Positions 26,046 to 35,343 of a DNA stretch of 64,000 nt are shown piece after piece; position 1 is the first letter of the stretch, and every line of letters starts with the position of its first letter. The position numbers were made by a program, and so were the translations under genes. The stretch is from Paenibacillus artemisiicola (GTDB lineage Bacteria > Bacillota > Bacilli > Paenibacillales > Paenibacillaceae). Where the stretch lies: positions 62,001 through 126,000 of the forward strand of contig NZ_JAGGDJ010000011.1 in assembly GCF_017652985.1 (NCBI RefSeq). The letters are read 5' to 3'. The notes beneath the pieces were generated by a model. The model worked only from the letters and a program-made list of their open reading frames with translations. It was not told the origin of the DNA and searched no databases.

Positions 26046-27860
26046 TCAGATGACGATCGGCGAGCCGCCCGCCTGGGATCCGCCCTCCGCCGGCCGCGCG
26101 GCGCCTTCCCCGGTCTGCGCCGCGGCCGTCTCGCCCGTCTGCAGCTGGTACATTTTATAATAGCGCCCTTCCAGCGCCATCAGCTCGCGATGATTGCCGC
26201 GTTCCACGATCTCGCCGCGATGCAGCACGAGAATCTGGTCCGCCTCGCGGATCGTGGACAGCCGGTGCGCGATGACGAGCGTCGTCCGTCCGGCGCTCAC
26301 GACCTTGAGCGCCTGCTGGATCAAGCCTTCCGTCTCGCTGTCGATGTTCGCCGTCGCTTCGTCCAGGATGAGAATAGACGGATCGAACGCGAGCGCCCGC
26401 GCGAACGAGATGAGCTGCCGCTGGCCCGAGGACAGCGTGCTGCCCCGTTCCACGACCTGCTCGTCGTACCCGTTCGGCAGCTGCTCGACGAACGATGACG
26501 CGCCGACCTCGCGCAGCGCCGCCTTCACCCGCTCGAACGTGATGTCTTTATTATAAAGGCTGACGTTGAATTTGATATCGCCCGCGAACAGAAACGGATC
26601 CTGCAGCACGATGCCCATATGTTTGCGCAGCTCCTGCTTCGAGTACGTCCCGATATCCCGCCCGTCGATGGAGATGACGCCCTGCTGCGGTTCGTAGAAG
26701 CCGAGCAGCAGATTCAGGATGGAGCTCTTGCCCGAGCCGGTATGGCCGACGAGCGCCACCGTCTCGCCCTTGCGCGCCTCGAACGAAATGCCCTTCAGGA
26801 CGTTCTCGCCTTCCTTGTAGGCGAACGTGACGCCGTCGAACTTCACGGCGCCCTCCGGGCGCGGCGTCCCTTCCGCTTCCTCCACGTCCTTGCCTTCGAG
26901 ATCCATGATGGCGAACACCTTCTCGCCGGACACGAACGCCCGCTGCGCGTTCATGAGCTGGTCGAAGATGCCGATGATGGGGTTGAAGATCCGCCCCAGA
27001 TAATCGATGAACGCGTAAAACACCCCGAACGAGATCGACGCCGCCGTCAGCGACTCGTTCCCGAAATACCAGATGACCAGCGCCGTCAACAGCCCGCCGA
27101 TCGTGCCGACGATGTTGCGCGAAGAGAGCGAGAACACCCGGAACTGCTTCACCTGGTTCGCGTACCGGTCGTGGTTGAGCGTCTCGAATTCGCGAATCGT
27201 CGTCTGCTCGCGGCGGAACGCCTGGATGACCGGCATGACGTTAATCGTCTCGTTGAACATCGCGTTCATGTCGCTCAGCCGGGCGCGCATGATCGTGATA
27301 TAGATCTTGGAATATTTCAGGTGGACGTACATGATGACGACGAACAGCGGCGGCAGCGCCAGCGTGATCAGCGCGAGCCGGGCGTCCAGCACGAACAGGG
27401 CCACGTAGATGCCGGCGAGTTGCACGAGGCTGACGACGAACGTCGCCATGAAGCTCATGAACAGGTCGCGGATCGCTTCCGTGTCGTTCGCGATCCGCGA
27501 AACGACCTGGCCGATCGGCGTATTGTCGAAGTACCGCACCGGAATGCGGGAGATATGCTTCATGAGGTCCATCCGCATGTTCTTAATGATGCGAAGCGCC
27601 GTCGTCTGCAGCAAATACGATTGCGAGAAATTGCAAACGCTCGCCGTCAGCAGCAGCCCCATGTACAGGGCGAGCAGCCGGAGCACGGCGGCGATGTCGT
27701 CTTTGTCCTGGGAAAGATGGTTGTCGATAATGGTCTTGGCGATGTACGGCCCGCCGAGCTCCGCGCCGACGGCGCAGCAGAGAATGAGCATGGCCGCGAG
27801 AATGCGGTATTTGTACGCGAGGGCATAGCGTGCCAGCCTGCCCGCGGTCGTTGACTTCAT
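26046..27860 (-). CDS. ABC exporter half-transporter, catalytically competent partner (YheH/BmrD type)
   Basis: The protein is 604 residues from ATG 27860, behind AGGAGG. Six membrane helices (about 15-320) precede one ATPase domain. Walker A is ALVGHTGSGKSSILNLLLG, the signature is degenerate as LSSGQRQLISFARAL, and Walker B ILILDEATANIDSETE keeps the catalytic Glu. The H-loop is VIAHRLSTIREAD. The pattern fits one half of a heterodimeric type IV exporter whose other half is the gene 40 bases upstream. Likely substrates are lipophilic compounds or lipids. Confidence 0.92.
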   Translation of the reverse strand: MKSTTAGRLARYALAYKYRILAAMLILCCAVGAELGGPYIAKTIIDNHLSQDKDDIAAVLRLLALYMGLLLTASVCNFSQSYLLQTTALRIIKNMRMDLMKHISRIPVRYFDNTPIGQVVSRIANDTEAIRDLFMSFMATFVVSLVQLAGIYVALFVLDARLALITLALPPLFVVIMYVHLKYSKIYITIMRARLSDMNAMFNETINVMPVIQAFRREQTTIREFETLNHDRYANQVKQFRVFSLSSRNIVGTIGGLLTALVIWYFGNESLTAASISFGVFYAFIDYLGRIFNPIIGIFDQLMNAQRAFVSGEKVFAIMDLEGKDVEEAEGTPRPEGAVKFDGVTFAYKEGENVLKGISFEARKGETVALVGHTGSGKSSILNLLLGFYEPQQGVISIDGRDIGTYSKQELRKHMGIVLQDPFLFAGDIKFNVSLYNKDITFERVKAALREVGASSFVEQLPNGYDEQVVERGSTLSSGQRQLISFARALAFDPSILILDEATANIDSETEGLIQQALKVVSAGRTTLVIAHRLSTIREADQILVLHRGEIVERGNHRELMALEGRYYKMYQLQTGETAAAQTGEGAARPAEGGSQAGGSPIVI

Positions 27861-27900
27861 CGTGGACGACCTCCTGTGCCTCCAAGGGCGCTTGTAATGG

Positions 27901-29643
27901 CTACTCCTCCAGCCCGGCTTCCATCTGCTGGCGATCCCACTGCTTCCGGTACCAGCCGCCGAAGTGCATCAGCTCTTCGTGCGTGCCTTCCTCCGCGATC
28001 CGGCCTTCGTCGAGCACGAGGATCCAGTCGGCGTGGCTGACGGCGGACAGGCGATGCGTCGCGATGAGGGTCGTCCTGCCGGCGCGTTCCTGCCGGATAT
28101 GCGACAGAATCCGGGTCTCGGTCCGCGCGTCGACGGCCGAGAGCGAGTCGTCCATGACCAGAATCTCGGCGTTCATCAGGAGCGCCCGCGCGATCGCGAG
28201 CCGCTGCTTCTGCCCGCCGGAGAGCATGACGCCGTTCTCGCCGACGATCGTGCCGAGCCCTTCCGGCATGAGCGCGACGTCCGCGGCGAAGGATGCCATG
28301 TCCACCGCCTTGGCGATCTCCGCGTCCGAGGCGTCCGGTTTGCCGAGGGCGATATTGTCGCTAATCGTCTTGGACAACAGCAGATGCTCCTGCGGCACGT
28401 AGGCGACCCACGCTTTCACCCGGTCGATCGCGATCGCCTCGACGGGCACGCCCGAGAAGAAGAGCCGTTCCCGCTCGAGCGGATACTGCCGCAGCAGCTG
28501 CTTCAGCAGCGTGCTCTTCCCGCTGCCCGTGCGCCCGACGATGCCGAGCGTCTGCCCGCGCTCCAGCCGGAACGAGACGCCCCGCAGGCTTGGATGCTCC
28601 GCGGCCGGGTACGTGAACGAGAGCTCGCGCATCTCGATCCGCTCCGGCACCTCGACGTCGACCGGCCGCTCGGGATCGGCAAGATCCGGCTCCTGGCGGA
28701 ACGACCGCTCCACGCGGTCTGCCGAGGCGTTGCCCCGCTGCAGCACGTTGATGAATTCCCCGAACGAAATCATCGGCCAGATCAGCATCCCCAAGTAGAT
28801 GTTGAACGAGACGAGCTGCCCGAGCGAGATGTCGTGGGTGAACACCAAATAAGACCCGTAGCCGATGCCGATCGAATAGCTGACGCCGACGATGAGCGAA
28901 ATGATCGGCTGAAACATCGCGTTCAGCACCGATACTTCGCGGTTGCGGTCCATGACGCCGGTCGTCACGGCGTCGAACGCGTCGAGGTCCCGGTGCTCCT
29001 GCACGTAGGAGCGCAGGACGCGGATGCCGGAGATCGACTCCAGCGCATGGTCGTTCATCTTGCCGAACGCGTCCTGGGCGGCCAGGAAGCGCGTGCGCAC
29101 CTTGCGCCCGAGGTAGCTGATCGCGACCGCCAGAAGCGGCAGCGGCACCAGCGCCGCCAGCATGAGCCGGTAGTCGATGAGCGAGATCATCGTAATGATG
29201 ACGACCGACGCGCCGACCAGCGTGTTGACCAGCGTCATGACGCCGTAGCCCGCCGTATTGCCGATGGCGAGAATGTCGTTGGTGGCGAGCGCCATCAGCT
29301 GGCCCGTGCTGTTGCGCTGGAAGAAGCTCGGCGTCATCCGCGTCAGATGCGCCATGAAGCGGCCGCGCAGCAGCTTCTCGAGCAGCACCGAATTGCCGTA
29401 GAGCGTCGTGATCCAGACGTAGACGAGCCCGTACATGAGCAGCGCGAGTCCGACCAGCAGCAGAACGGTATGGCTCAGCTCGGACGCGGTCAGCTTGCCG
29501 CGCTGGATATGGTCGATCGTGTTGCCGATCATTTTGGGCGGAATCGTCTGAAGCAGGTTCACGGTCGCCATCAAGGCGATGGCCACCGCGTAATACCCCC
29601 ATCTCGTTTTGAAAAACCACTGAAGCCGCGTTACGAACGACAC
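27901..29643 (-). CDS. ABC exporter half-transporter with degenerate ATP site (YheI/BmrC type)
   Basis: The protein is 580 residues from GTG 29643, with GGAGGA 7 bases upstream. Six membrane helices are followed by an ATPase domain with Walker A GIVGRTGSGKSTLLKQLL, a canonical signature LSGGQKQRLAIARALL, and Walker B EILVMDDSLSAVDART. Here Asp replaces the catalytic Glu, as in BmrC, LmrC and TM287, so this site should not hydrolyse ATP efficiently. It therefore complements the downstream half, which has the good Glu but a weak signature. Confidence 0.92.
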   Translation of the reverse strand: MSFVTRLQWFFKTRWGYYAVAIALMATVNLLQTIPPKMIGNTIDHIQRGKLTASELSHTVLLLVGLALLMYGLVYVWITTLYGNSVLLEKLLRGRFMAHLTRMTPSFFQRNSTGQLMALATNDILAIGNTAGYGVMTLVNTLVGASVVIITMISLIDYRLMLAALVPLPLLAVAISYLGRKVRTRFLAAQDAFGKMNDHALESISGIRVLRSYVQEHRDLDAFDAVTTGVMDRNREVSVLNAMFQPIISLIVGVSYSIGIGYGSYLVFTHDISLGQLVSFNIYLGMLIWPMISFGEFINVLQRGNASADRVERSFRQEPDLADPERPVDVEVPERIEMRELSFTYPAAEHPSLRGVSFRLERGQTLGIVGRTGSGKSTLLKQLLRQYPLERERLFFSGVPVEAIAIDRVKAWVAYVPQEHLLLSKTISDNIALGKPDASDAEIAKAVDMASFAADVALMPEGLGTIVGENGVMLSGGQKQRLAIARALLMNAEILVMDDSLSAVDARTETRILSHIRQERAGRTTLIATHRLSAVSHADWILVLDEGRIAEEGTHEELMHFGGWYRKQWDRQQMEAGLEE

Positions 29644-29816
29644 GCCGTATTCCTCCGTTTCGATTCGAGTGCGGGAACGGTTCTGCGAAGCGGTCCCCGT
29701 CGCTCCGCGCCGTCTCCCCCGCCTTGGCGGGAACCGGCGCCTTCCTTGCTTGCCCTTATCCGGCTTCGACCCCCTGCGTTGCTTTGTCTTGCCTTCCTTG
29801 CTTTACTTTGCCTTCC

Positions 29817-30140
29817 TTACTCTTGGGGCTCCGGCGCGTCCGGCACGTGCCGGTACTCGTCCAAATCGATGACGCCCGCCGGATTGACGTACACGCCCTC
29901 CTCTTCCAGCAGCGCGCGCTGGAGGAACCGGCCCTCGTCGCCGATGGCGATCTCGCCCTTCGCGTTGATGACCCGGTGCCACGGCAAGCCGTGCTTGCCG
30001 CTCATGGAATGAAGGATGCGCACGACCTGCCTCGCGGCCCGGGGGCTGCCCGCCCGTTCGGCGATGCCGCCGTAGGTCATGACGCGCCCAGCCGGGATGC
30101 TCGAAATGATCTTCAATACGTCTGCCGTAAAAGGCGTCAT
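29817..30140 (-). CDS. Alkyltransferase-like (ATL) DNA repair protein
   Basis: The protein is 107 residues from ATG 30140 (MTPFTADVLKIISSIPAGRV). It is a lone O6-alkylguanine-DNA-alkyltransferase DNA-binding domain: YGGIAERAGSPRAARQVVRI holds the recognition helix and GKHGLPWHRVINAKGEIAIG holds the active-site motif. Trp replaces the acceptor Cys of the PCHR motif, so it cannot transfer the alkyl group. ATL proteins of this type bind O6-alkylguanine and pass it to nucleotide excision repair. A longer frame upstream lacks coding character. Confidence 0.92.
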   Translation of the reverse strand: MTPFTADVLKIISSIPAGRVMTYGGIAERAGSPRAARQVVRILHSMSGKHGLPWHRVINAKGEIAIGDEGRFLQRALLEEEGVYVNPAGVIDLDEYRHVPDAPEPQE

Positions 30141-30450
30141 GCTCGCGCCCGTCCTTTCGTGCCGCGGCCCCCAACGTCCTCCCGCTTGATCGCGCGGGTG
30201 CTGGCCGTTCATGAGGCGAAATTCCAGATTTCTACCTATTATAGCCTAACCTTTCGGTTTACGCCGCATTTTATGCGAAAATATGTTCGCAAAAATTTTC
30301 GTCTGTTCGCTTGCGCTCCGTCCCCGCCGGCGTTCTCGGCGTCCCGCGGGCAGGCGCGCCGCCGCATGCCGTCTCGCCGTCCTCCCCTTTAGGGTTTAGG
30401 CGCCTTTTGTGGTAAAATAACGCTATCCGGAAGTAAGGAGTGTTTGTACT

Positions 30451-31686
30451 ATGATCAATGATTTCGAAGCCAAACTCGAGCGCTACGCGGCTCTCGCCGT
30501 GGAGGTCGGCGTGAACGTCCGGCCAGGCCAGACGCTCGTCGTCACCGCCGGCATCACGTCCGCGCCTTTCGTGCGGAAGGTCGTGAAGAAGGCATACGAA
30601 GCCGGCGCCAAAAACGTCCACGTCGAGTGGAGCGACGACGTCGTGACGCGCACGAAATACGAGCTTGCCCCGGACGAGGCGTTCCGGGAGTATCCGCAAT
30701 GGCGCGCCAAAGGCTGGGAAGACATGGCCGAAGACAACGCGGCGTTCCTCAGCATCGTCGCGGCCAACCCCGACCTGCTGAAGGGCATCCCGGCGGAGCG
30801 GATCGCCAATGCCAACAAGGCGGCGGGCATCGCGCTGAAGACGTGGCGTACATACACGATGTCGGACAAGGTCAGCTGGTCGATCGTCGCCGTGCCGTCC
30901 GCGGACTGGGCCGCGAAAGTGTTCCCGGACGTCGCGCCGGAAGCGCAGCAGGACGCGCTCTGGGACGCGATCTTCGCCGCGACGCGCATCAACGAGCCCG
31001 ATCCGGTGGCCGCGTGGAAGACGCACATCGACGTGCTCGACCGGAAGGCGTCCATCCTGAACGAGAAGAAATATTTCGCGCTCCGCTACACCGGTCCGGG
31101 CACGGATCTGACGCTGGAGCTGCCGCAAGGCCATATCTGGATCAGCGCCGGCAGCGAGAACGCGAAGGGCGATATCTTCGTCGCCAACATGCCGACGGAG
31201 GAAGTGTTCACCGCCCCGCTCCGCGGCGGCGCGAACGGCACCGTCACCAGCACGAAGCCGCTCAGCTACGGCGGCAACCTGATCAAGGACTTCGTGCTGA
31301 CGTTCAAGGACGGCAAAGTGGTCGACATTCAGGCCGAAGAAGGCCTTGAAGTGCTGCAAAACCTGATCGGCACCGACGAAGGCGCCGCGTTCCTCGGCGA
31401 AGTCGCGCTCGTGCCGCACCGCTCGCCGATCTCGGACACGAACCTCATCTTCTACAACACGCTGTTCGACGAGAACGCCTCCTGCCACCTCGCCATCGGC
31501 AAGGCGTACGCCTTCTGCGTCGAGGGCGGCAAAGCCATGAACGAAGAGCAGCAAATCGCCGCGGGCCTCAACTCGAGCCTCGTGCACGTCGATTTCATGA
31601 TCGGCTCCGCCGAGCTCGACATCGACGGCATCCGCGCCGACGGCACGGCCGAGCCGCTGTTCCGCGGCGGCAACTGGGCGATCTGA
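30451..31686 (+). CDS. ampS: M29-family aminopeptidase
   Basis: The protein is 411 residues from ATG 30451 behind AAGGAG, the normal length for AmpS/PepS/aminopeptidase T. The start NDFEAKLERYAALAVEVGVN and the segment VEWSDDVVTRTKYELAP are typical. Metal ligands can be read in MPTEEVFTAP (Glu), FLGEVALVPH (Glu), LFDENASCHLAIGKAY (His, Tyr) and HVDFMIGS (His, Asp). It removes N-terminal residues from peptides in the cytoplasm. It is a single-gene unit with its own terminator. It could process peptides brought in by the Opp system, but the two are not linked. Confidence 0.93.
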   Translation: MINDFEAKLERYAALAVEVGVNVRPGQTLVVTAGITSAPFVRKVVKKAYEAGAKNVHVEWSDDVVTRTKYELAPDEAFREYPQWRAKGWEDMAEDNAAFLSIVAANPDLLKGIPAERIANANKAAGIALKTWRTYTMSDKVSWSIVAVPSADWAAKVFPDVAPEAQQDALWDAIFAATRINEPDPVAAWKTHIDVLDRKASILNEKKYFALRYTGPGTDLTLELPQGHIWISAGSENAKGDIFVANMPTEEVFTAPLRGGANGTVTSTKPLSYGGNLIKDFVLTFKDGKVVDIQAEEGLEVLQNLIGTDEGAAFLGEVALVPHRSPISDTNLIFYNTLFDENASCHLAIGKAYAFCVEGGKAMNEEQQIAAGLNSSLVHVDFMIGSAELDIDGIRADGTAEPLFRGGNWAI

Positions 31687-31704
31687 TCCGCGAACGCGAT
31701 AAAG

Positions 31705-31743
31705 AACGGCCGTACGGGGACGAATCCCCGTACGGCCGTTTTT
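31705..31743 (+). terminator. Terminator of the aminopeptidase gene
   Basis: A perfect 16-bp stem (core CGGCCGTACGGGGA) with a four-base CGAA loop is followed by TTTTT. Confidence 0.92.
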
Positions 31744-31795
31744 AGTTGACGCTAGGACGGTTCGGCCGGGCGCGATCAGCCGCGGACAAAAGCCC

Positions 31796-33046
31796 TCAAA
31801 GATACAGCGGCATCGTCTCCAAGCCCCGGAACAGCAGGCTCTGGCGCCAATTCGGCTCGCCGTCCGCGAGGCGCATACGCGGATAGCGCGACAGCAGCGC
31901 GGACAGCGCGAGCTCGCCTTCCATGCGCGCGAGCGGCGCGCCCAGGCAGAAATGCGGACCGGACGCGAACGCCAAATGACGGTTCGGCGAACGTTCGATA
32001 TCGAAGACGTTCGGACGCTCGAACTGCGCGGGATCGCGATTGGCCGCGCCGAGGATGACGTTCGCGGACTGACCTTGGCGGATTGTCCGTCCGCCGATCT
32101 CGTAATCGGCGGACGCGATGCGCGACGTCATCCGCACGGGGCTTTCGAAGCGCAGCGCCTCTTCGACGGCGGAGGCGGCCAATTCCGGACGCGCGAGCAG
32201 GAGGGCAAGCTGATCGGGATGCCGGAGCAGGCAGTAGACGCTGTTGCCGATCAGATTGACGGTCGTCTCGTGGCCGGCGACGAGCATCAGCACGCAGGTC
32301 GCGACGAGCTCCTGCTCCGTCAGCCGCTCCCCCTGCTCGTGCGCCGCGATCAGCTCGCTAATCATATCCTCGCGCGGAGCGGTCTTGCGTTCCGCGATCA
32401 GATCGCGGAAGTAGGCGGAGATCTCCTCCGCGGCTTGCTTCGCTTGCAGCGCGAACCCCGCCGGCCGGTCGCCGCCCTCGAGCACGCCAGCGAAGACATG
32501 CGACCACGCTTTGAACAGCTCGCGGTCCTCCGGCGGCACGCCGAGCAGCTCGGCGATGACGATGACCGGCAGCGGGAACGCGAACGACGCGATCAGGTCG
32601 GGACGGGACGCTTCGGCCATTTCGTCGGCCAGATACTCCGCGATTCCGCGGACCTTGGGCTCGAGCCGGTCCATCGCGCGCGGCAGGAACGCGTGGCTGA
32701 CCAGCCTTCTCAGCCGCGTATGCGCCGGCGGATCGCGGAACAGCATCCAATTGTCCAGCAGCTCGCCGACCGGCTTCCATTCCTCGGAAGGCGGCGGCAG
32801 CTCCTGCCGCTGCGGCTCCGGCAGCGCGTTGCGTGATTCGCGGACGAATACCGGGTCCTTCAAGATCCGGTTCACGTCCTCGTACCGGGACGCGACCCAG
32901 TACCCGGCGTCCGCGACGCCGGACAGCGGCTCGCTTTCCAGCAGATAGGCATAGAATTCGTTCGGACTGCCGTGCAATCGGGGCGAATACGTTCGGAACC
33001 ACGCTTCAATGTCGGATGTTGCGAAGGCTGCCGGCAACTCTTGCAT
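31796..33046 (-). CDS. Cytochrome P450
   Basis: I start it at ATG 33046 (MQELPAAFATSDI), 11 bases from GAGGAG, giving 416 residues; GTG 33055 is only two bases from that site. The oxygen-activating helix reads LVAGHETTVNLIGN, the E-x-x-R pair is in EALRFESP, and the haem loop is FASGPHFCLGAPLARME with Cys367 as thiolate ligand. It is a soluble bacterial class P450 of the CYP107/YjiB kind. No ferredoxin or reductase gene is near. The TetR gene 35 bases upstream probably controls it. Confidence 0.94.
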   Translation of the reverse strand: MQELPAAFATSDIEAWFRTYSPRLHGSPNEFYAYLLESEPLSGVADAGYWVASRYEDVNRILKDPVFVRESRNALPEPQRQELPPPSEEWKPVGELLDNWMLFRDPPAHTRLRRLVSHAFLPRAMDRLEPKVRGIAEYLADEMAEASRPDLIASFAFPLPVIVIAELLGVPPEDRELFKAWSHVFAGVLEGGDRPAGFALQAKQAAEEISAYFRDLIAERKTAPREDMISELIAAHEQGERLTEQELVATCVLMLVAGHETTVNLIGNSVYCLLRHPDQLALLLARPELAASAVEEALRFESPVRMTSRIASADYEIGGRTIRQGQSANVILGAANRDPAQFERPNVFDIERSPNRHLAFASGPHFCLGAPLARMEGELALSALLSRYPRMRLADGEPNWRQSLLFRGLETMPLYL

Positions 33047-33080
33047 CGCGATCACGTCTCCTCGGTTATGGAATGATGTC

Positions 33081-33641
33081 TCAAGCCAACCCTTCCTGCG
33101 CTTTTAACGCCTCGTACATCTCCTCGATCATCTTCGTCGCTTCCTCGACGTCGAGTTCCAGCGCTCCTGCGTTGATCATCGCGCCCATGCCGACCCAGAA
33201 CATCGCCAGCTTCAAAAACAGGCGCCGCAAGCGGCGTTCCTCCATGTCGCCGAACCGGTCGTCGAGCTGCAGGAACGCCGCTCGCATGGCCTCGTAGAGC
33301 TTGTTGTTGTCGTACGACCCGTACTCGGAAAGGAAGATCGCCCGGAACAGCCGCTTCTCGTTCTTCGCGAACAGCAGGCAGCCGATCGCCATGTTCATGA
33401 CGGGCTCGTTGTCCGCGTTCTCGTACGTCTCGATGCGGGCCAGCGCGAACCGGACCGCCCGGCCGAACACGTCTTCCTTGACGGCCTCCATGCTGCCGTA
33501 CACGCTGTAGATCGGCTGCGTCGAACAATTCAGCCGCCGCGCGACCCGGCGCGTCGTCAGCCCTTCGAACCCTTCCTCCCGCACGAGGTCGAAGGCCGCG
33601 TTCAGGACGCTTTCCTTCGTGATTTCCGCTTTTGGGGGCAT
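33081..33641 (-). CDS. TetR-family regulator of the P450
   Basis: The protein is 186 residues when started at ATG 33641, six bases from GGAGAG; ATG 33647 abuts that site. Residues about 5-50 are the TetR helix-turn-helix (TKESVLNAAFDLVREEGFEG, then TTRRVARRLNCSTQPIYSVY). The C-terminal helical domain would bind the inducer. The recognition helix variant CSTQPIY is seen in a Clostridium/Bacillus branch of the family. It lies first in the two-gene unit and most likely represses itself and the P450. Confidence 0.88.
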   Translation of the reverse strand: MPPKAEITKESVLNAAFDLVREEGFEGLTTRRVARRLNCSTQPIYSVYGSMEAVKEDVFGRAVRFALARIETYENADNEPVMNMAIGCLLFAKNEKRLFRAIFLSEYGSYDNNKLYEAMRAAFLQLDDRFGDMEERRLRRLFLKLAMFWVGMGAMINAGALELDVEEATKMIEEMYEALKAQEGLA

Positions 33642-33659
33642 CGGCATCTCTCCGCGTCG

Positions 33660-33750
33660 TTAATTACGTTGATCGTTAGAATCGTGAACGGCAATCGTTA
33701 AACGCATGAATAATGACATCCGTTATATAACGTATGTTATATGGATATTT
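33660..33750 (-). promoter_or_regulatory. AT-rich control region of the TetR/P450 unit
   Basis: A perfect 12-bp palindrome CGTTATATAACG lies at 33721-33732, followed by a partial copy TATGTTATAT. Closer to the gene, ATCGTT occurs twice (33672 and 33694) about two helical turns apart. Either set could be the TetR operator. Confidence 0.4.
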
Positions 33751-33868
33751 TTGTCATGTCAATGACGAATTTCGGCGATCCTCCGGCGGGTTCCGCGCGC
33801 AACAAAAAAAGCCGCGACGCGAAGGACCGACGGTCCCCCATGCGCGGCTGGCTTCATTCGTTTGCACC

Positions 33869-34612
33869 TCACAACACCTTGGACAAAAACGCCTTCGTCC
33901 GTTCCTCCCGCGGCCGCTCGAACAGCGCCTCCGGCGGGCCCTCCTCGACGACGCGGCCCTGCTCCATGAACAGCACCCGGTCGCCGACCTCGCGGGCGAA
34001 GCCCATCTCGTGCGTCACGACGACCATCGTCATGCCCTCCTTCGCGAGCTGCTTCATGACGCCGAGCACCTCGCCCACCATCTCGGGATCGAGCGCCGAG
34101 GTCGGCTCGTCGAAGAGCAGGATCTTCGGCTCCATCGCGAGCGCCCGGGCGATCGCGACGCGCTGCGCCTGGCCGCCGGAGAGCGAGGCCGGATACGCGT
34201 CCGCCTTGTGCTCCAGCCCGACCTTGCGCAGCAGCCCGAGCGCCTTCTCCCGCGCCTTCGCGGCCGTCCATTTGCGAATCTTCATCGGCCCGAGCGTCAG
34301 GTTGTCCAGCACCTTCAGATGCGGGAACAGGTTGAACTGCTGGAACACCATGCCGAGCTCCGCCCGCACCGCGACGATGTCCGTGCCCTTGGCGAGCAGC
34401 GGCGTGCCGTCGACGACGATCTCTCCGCCGGTCGGCTGCTCCAGCAGATTGAGGCAGCGAAGGAACGTCGACTTGCCCGAGCCGGACGGCCCGATCACGA
34501 CGAGCACCTCCGACGGCGCCACGTCGACCGTGACCCCCTTCAGCACCTCGTGCTTGCCGAACGCCTTGGACAACGCCTTCACTTGAATAATCGGCTTCGC
34601 CGCCATCGTCAT
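33869..34612 (-). CDS. Polar amino-acid ABC transporter ATP-binding protein (GlnQ type)
   Basis: The protein is 247 residues from ATG 34612, whose ATGA overlaps the permease stop. Motifs: Walker [22 protein letters not shown]-loop [18 protein letters not shown], signature [19 protein letters not shown], Walker [18 protein letters not shown]-loop [17 protein letters not shown]-x-L-E after Walker A and the FPHL segment are hallmarks of the GlnQ/HisP subfamily. It drives import by the permease and binding protein encoded upstream. Confidence 0.95.
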   Translation of the reverse strand: MTMAAKPIIQVKALSKAFGKHEVLKGVTVDVAPSEVLVVIGPSGSGKSTFLRCLNLLEQPTGGEIVVDGTPLLAKGTDIVAVRAELGMVFQQFNLFPHLKVLDNLTLGPMKIRKWTAAKAREKALGLLRKVGLEHKADAYPASLSGGQAQRVAIARALAMEPKILLFDEPTSALDPEMVGEVLGVMKQLAKEGMTMVVVTHEMGFAREVGDRVLFMEQGRVVEEGPPEALFERPREERTKAFLSKVL

Positions 34613-35259
34613 TGCACCCGCCTTTCGATCCATACCAACAGCTTGTTGAGCGTATACGTCAGCACGAAATACACGAGCGCCGCCGTCAGGTACGGCTCCC
34701 AGACGCGGATGTACTGCGCCTTCATCGCGTTGCTCCAGTACATGATCTCGGGCACCGTGATGAACGTCAGCAGCGACGAATCCTTCAGCAGCACGATGAA
34801 TTCGTTGCCGAAGGCCGGGATCATGCGCTTGACCGCCTGCGGCAGCACGACGAAGCGCATCGCCTGCCAATGCGTCATGCCGATGGATAAGGCGGCCTCC
34901 GTCTGCCCCTTATCGATCGACTGGATCCCGGCCCGGTAGATCTCCGCCGTGTACGCCGCCGCGTTGAGCGACAGCGCGACGACCGCCGCGGCGACCGAGT
35001 TCGTCTTGCCGTAGACGAGCGGCACGAACGCGAAGTGCACGATGAAGATCTGCACGAGCAGCGGCGTCCCGCGGAAGAAGTTGATGTACGCCTGCATCGG
35101 CCAGCGGAGAGCCCGGAACCGCGACATTTTGCCGAGGCCGACGCCCAGGCCGAGCATCGAGCCTAAGATGATCGACGCGAACGAAATGCAGATGGTGTAT
35201 AACGTCCCCCGCATGATCAGGGGGAAGTAATCTTCGATGATATCGAATCTGAAATCCAT
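34609..35259 (-). CDS. Polar amino-acid ABC transporter permease (HisMQ/GlnP type)
   Basis: The protein is 216 residues from ATG 35259 behind AAAGGG. The starting helix [40 protein letters not shown] and the EAA loop ([20 protein letters not shown], about residues 100-119) with [20 protein letters not shown] are textbook for this family. It acts as a homodimer in the membrane. It follows the binding-protein gene after an intra-operon terminator. Confidence 0.95.
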   Translation of the reverse strand: MDFRFDIIEDYFPLIMRGTLYTICISFASIILGSMLGLGVGLGKMSRFRALRWPMQAYINFFRGTPLLVQIFIVHFAFVPLVYGKTNSVAAAVVALSLNAAAYTAEIYRAGIQSIDKGQTEAALSIGMTHWQAMRFVVLPQAVKRMIPAFGNEFIVLLKDSSLLTFITVPEIMYWSNAMKAQYIRVWEPYLTAALVYFVLTYTLNKLLVWIERRVQ

Positions 35260-35294
35260 GCCGATTCGCCCTTTCTCCTGCTTGGTGACGAGAC

Positions 35295-35330
35295 AAAAAG
35301 AGCATGCGCAACGTTCGATTACGCATGCTC
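35295..35330 (-). terminator. Intra-operon terminator after the amino-acid-binding protein gene
   Basis: Minus strand: GAGCATGCG pairs with CGCATGCTC around a loop with further pairing, followed by TTTTT. It lies between the stop at 35344 and the permease start at 35259, the same arrangement as in the Opp operon. Confidence 0.82.
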
Positions 35331-35343
35331 CGCTATCCGTCCC

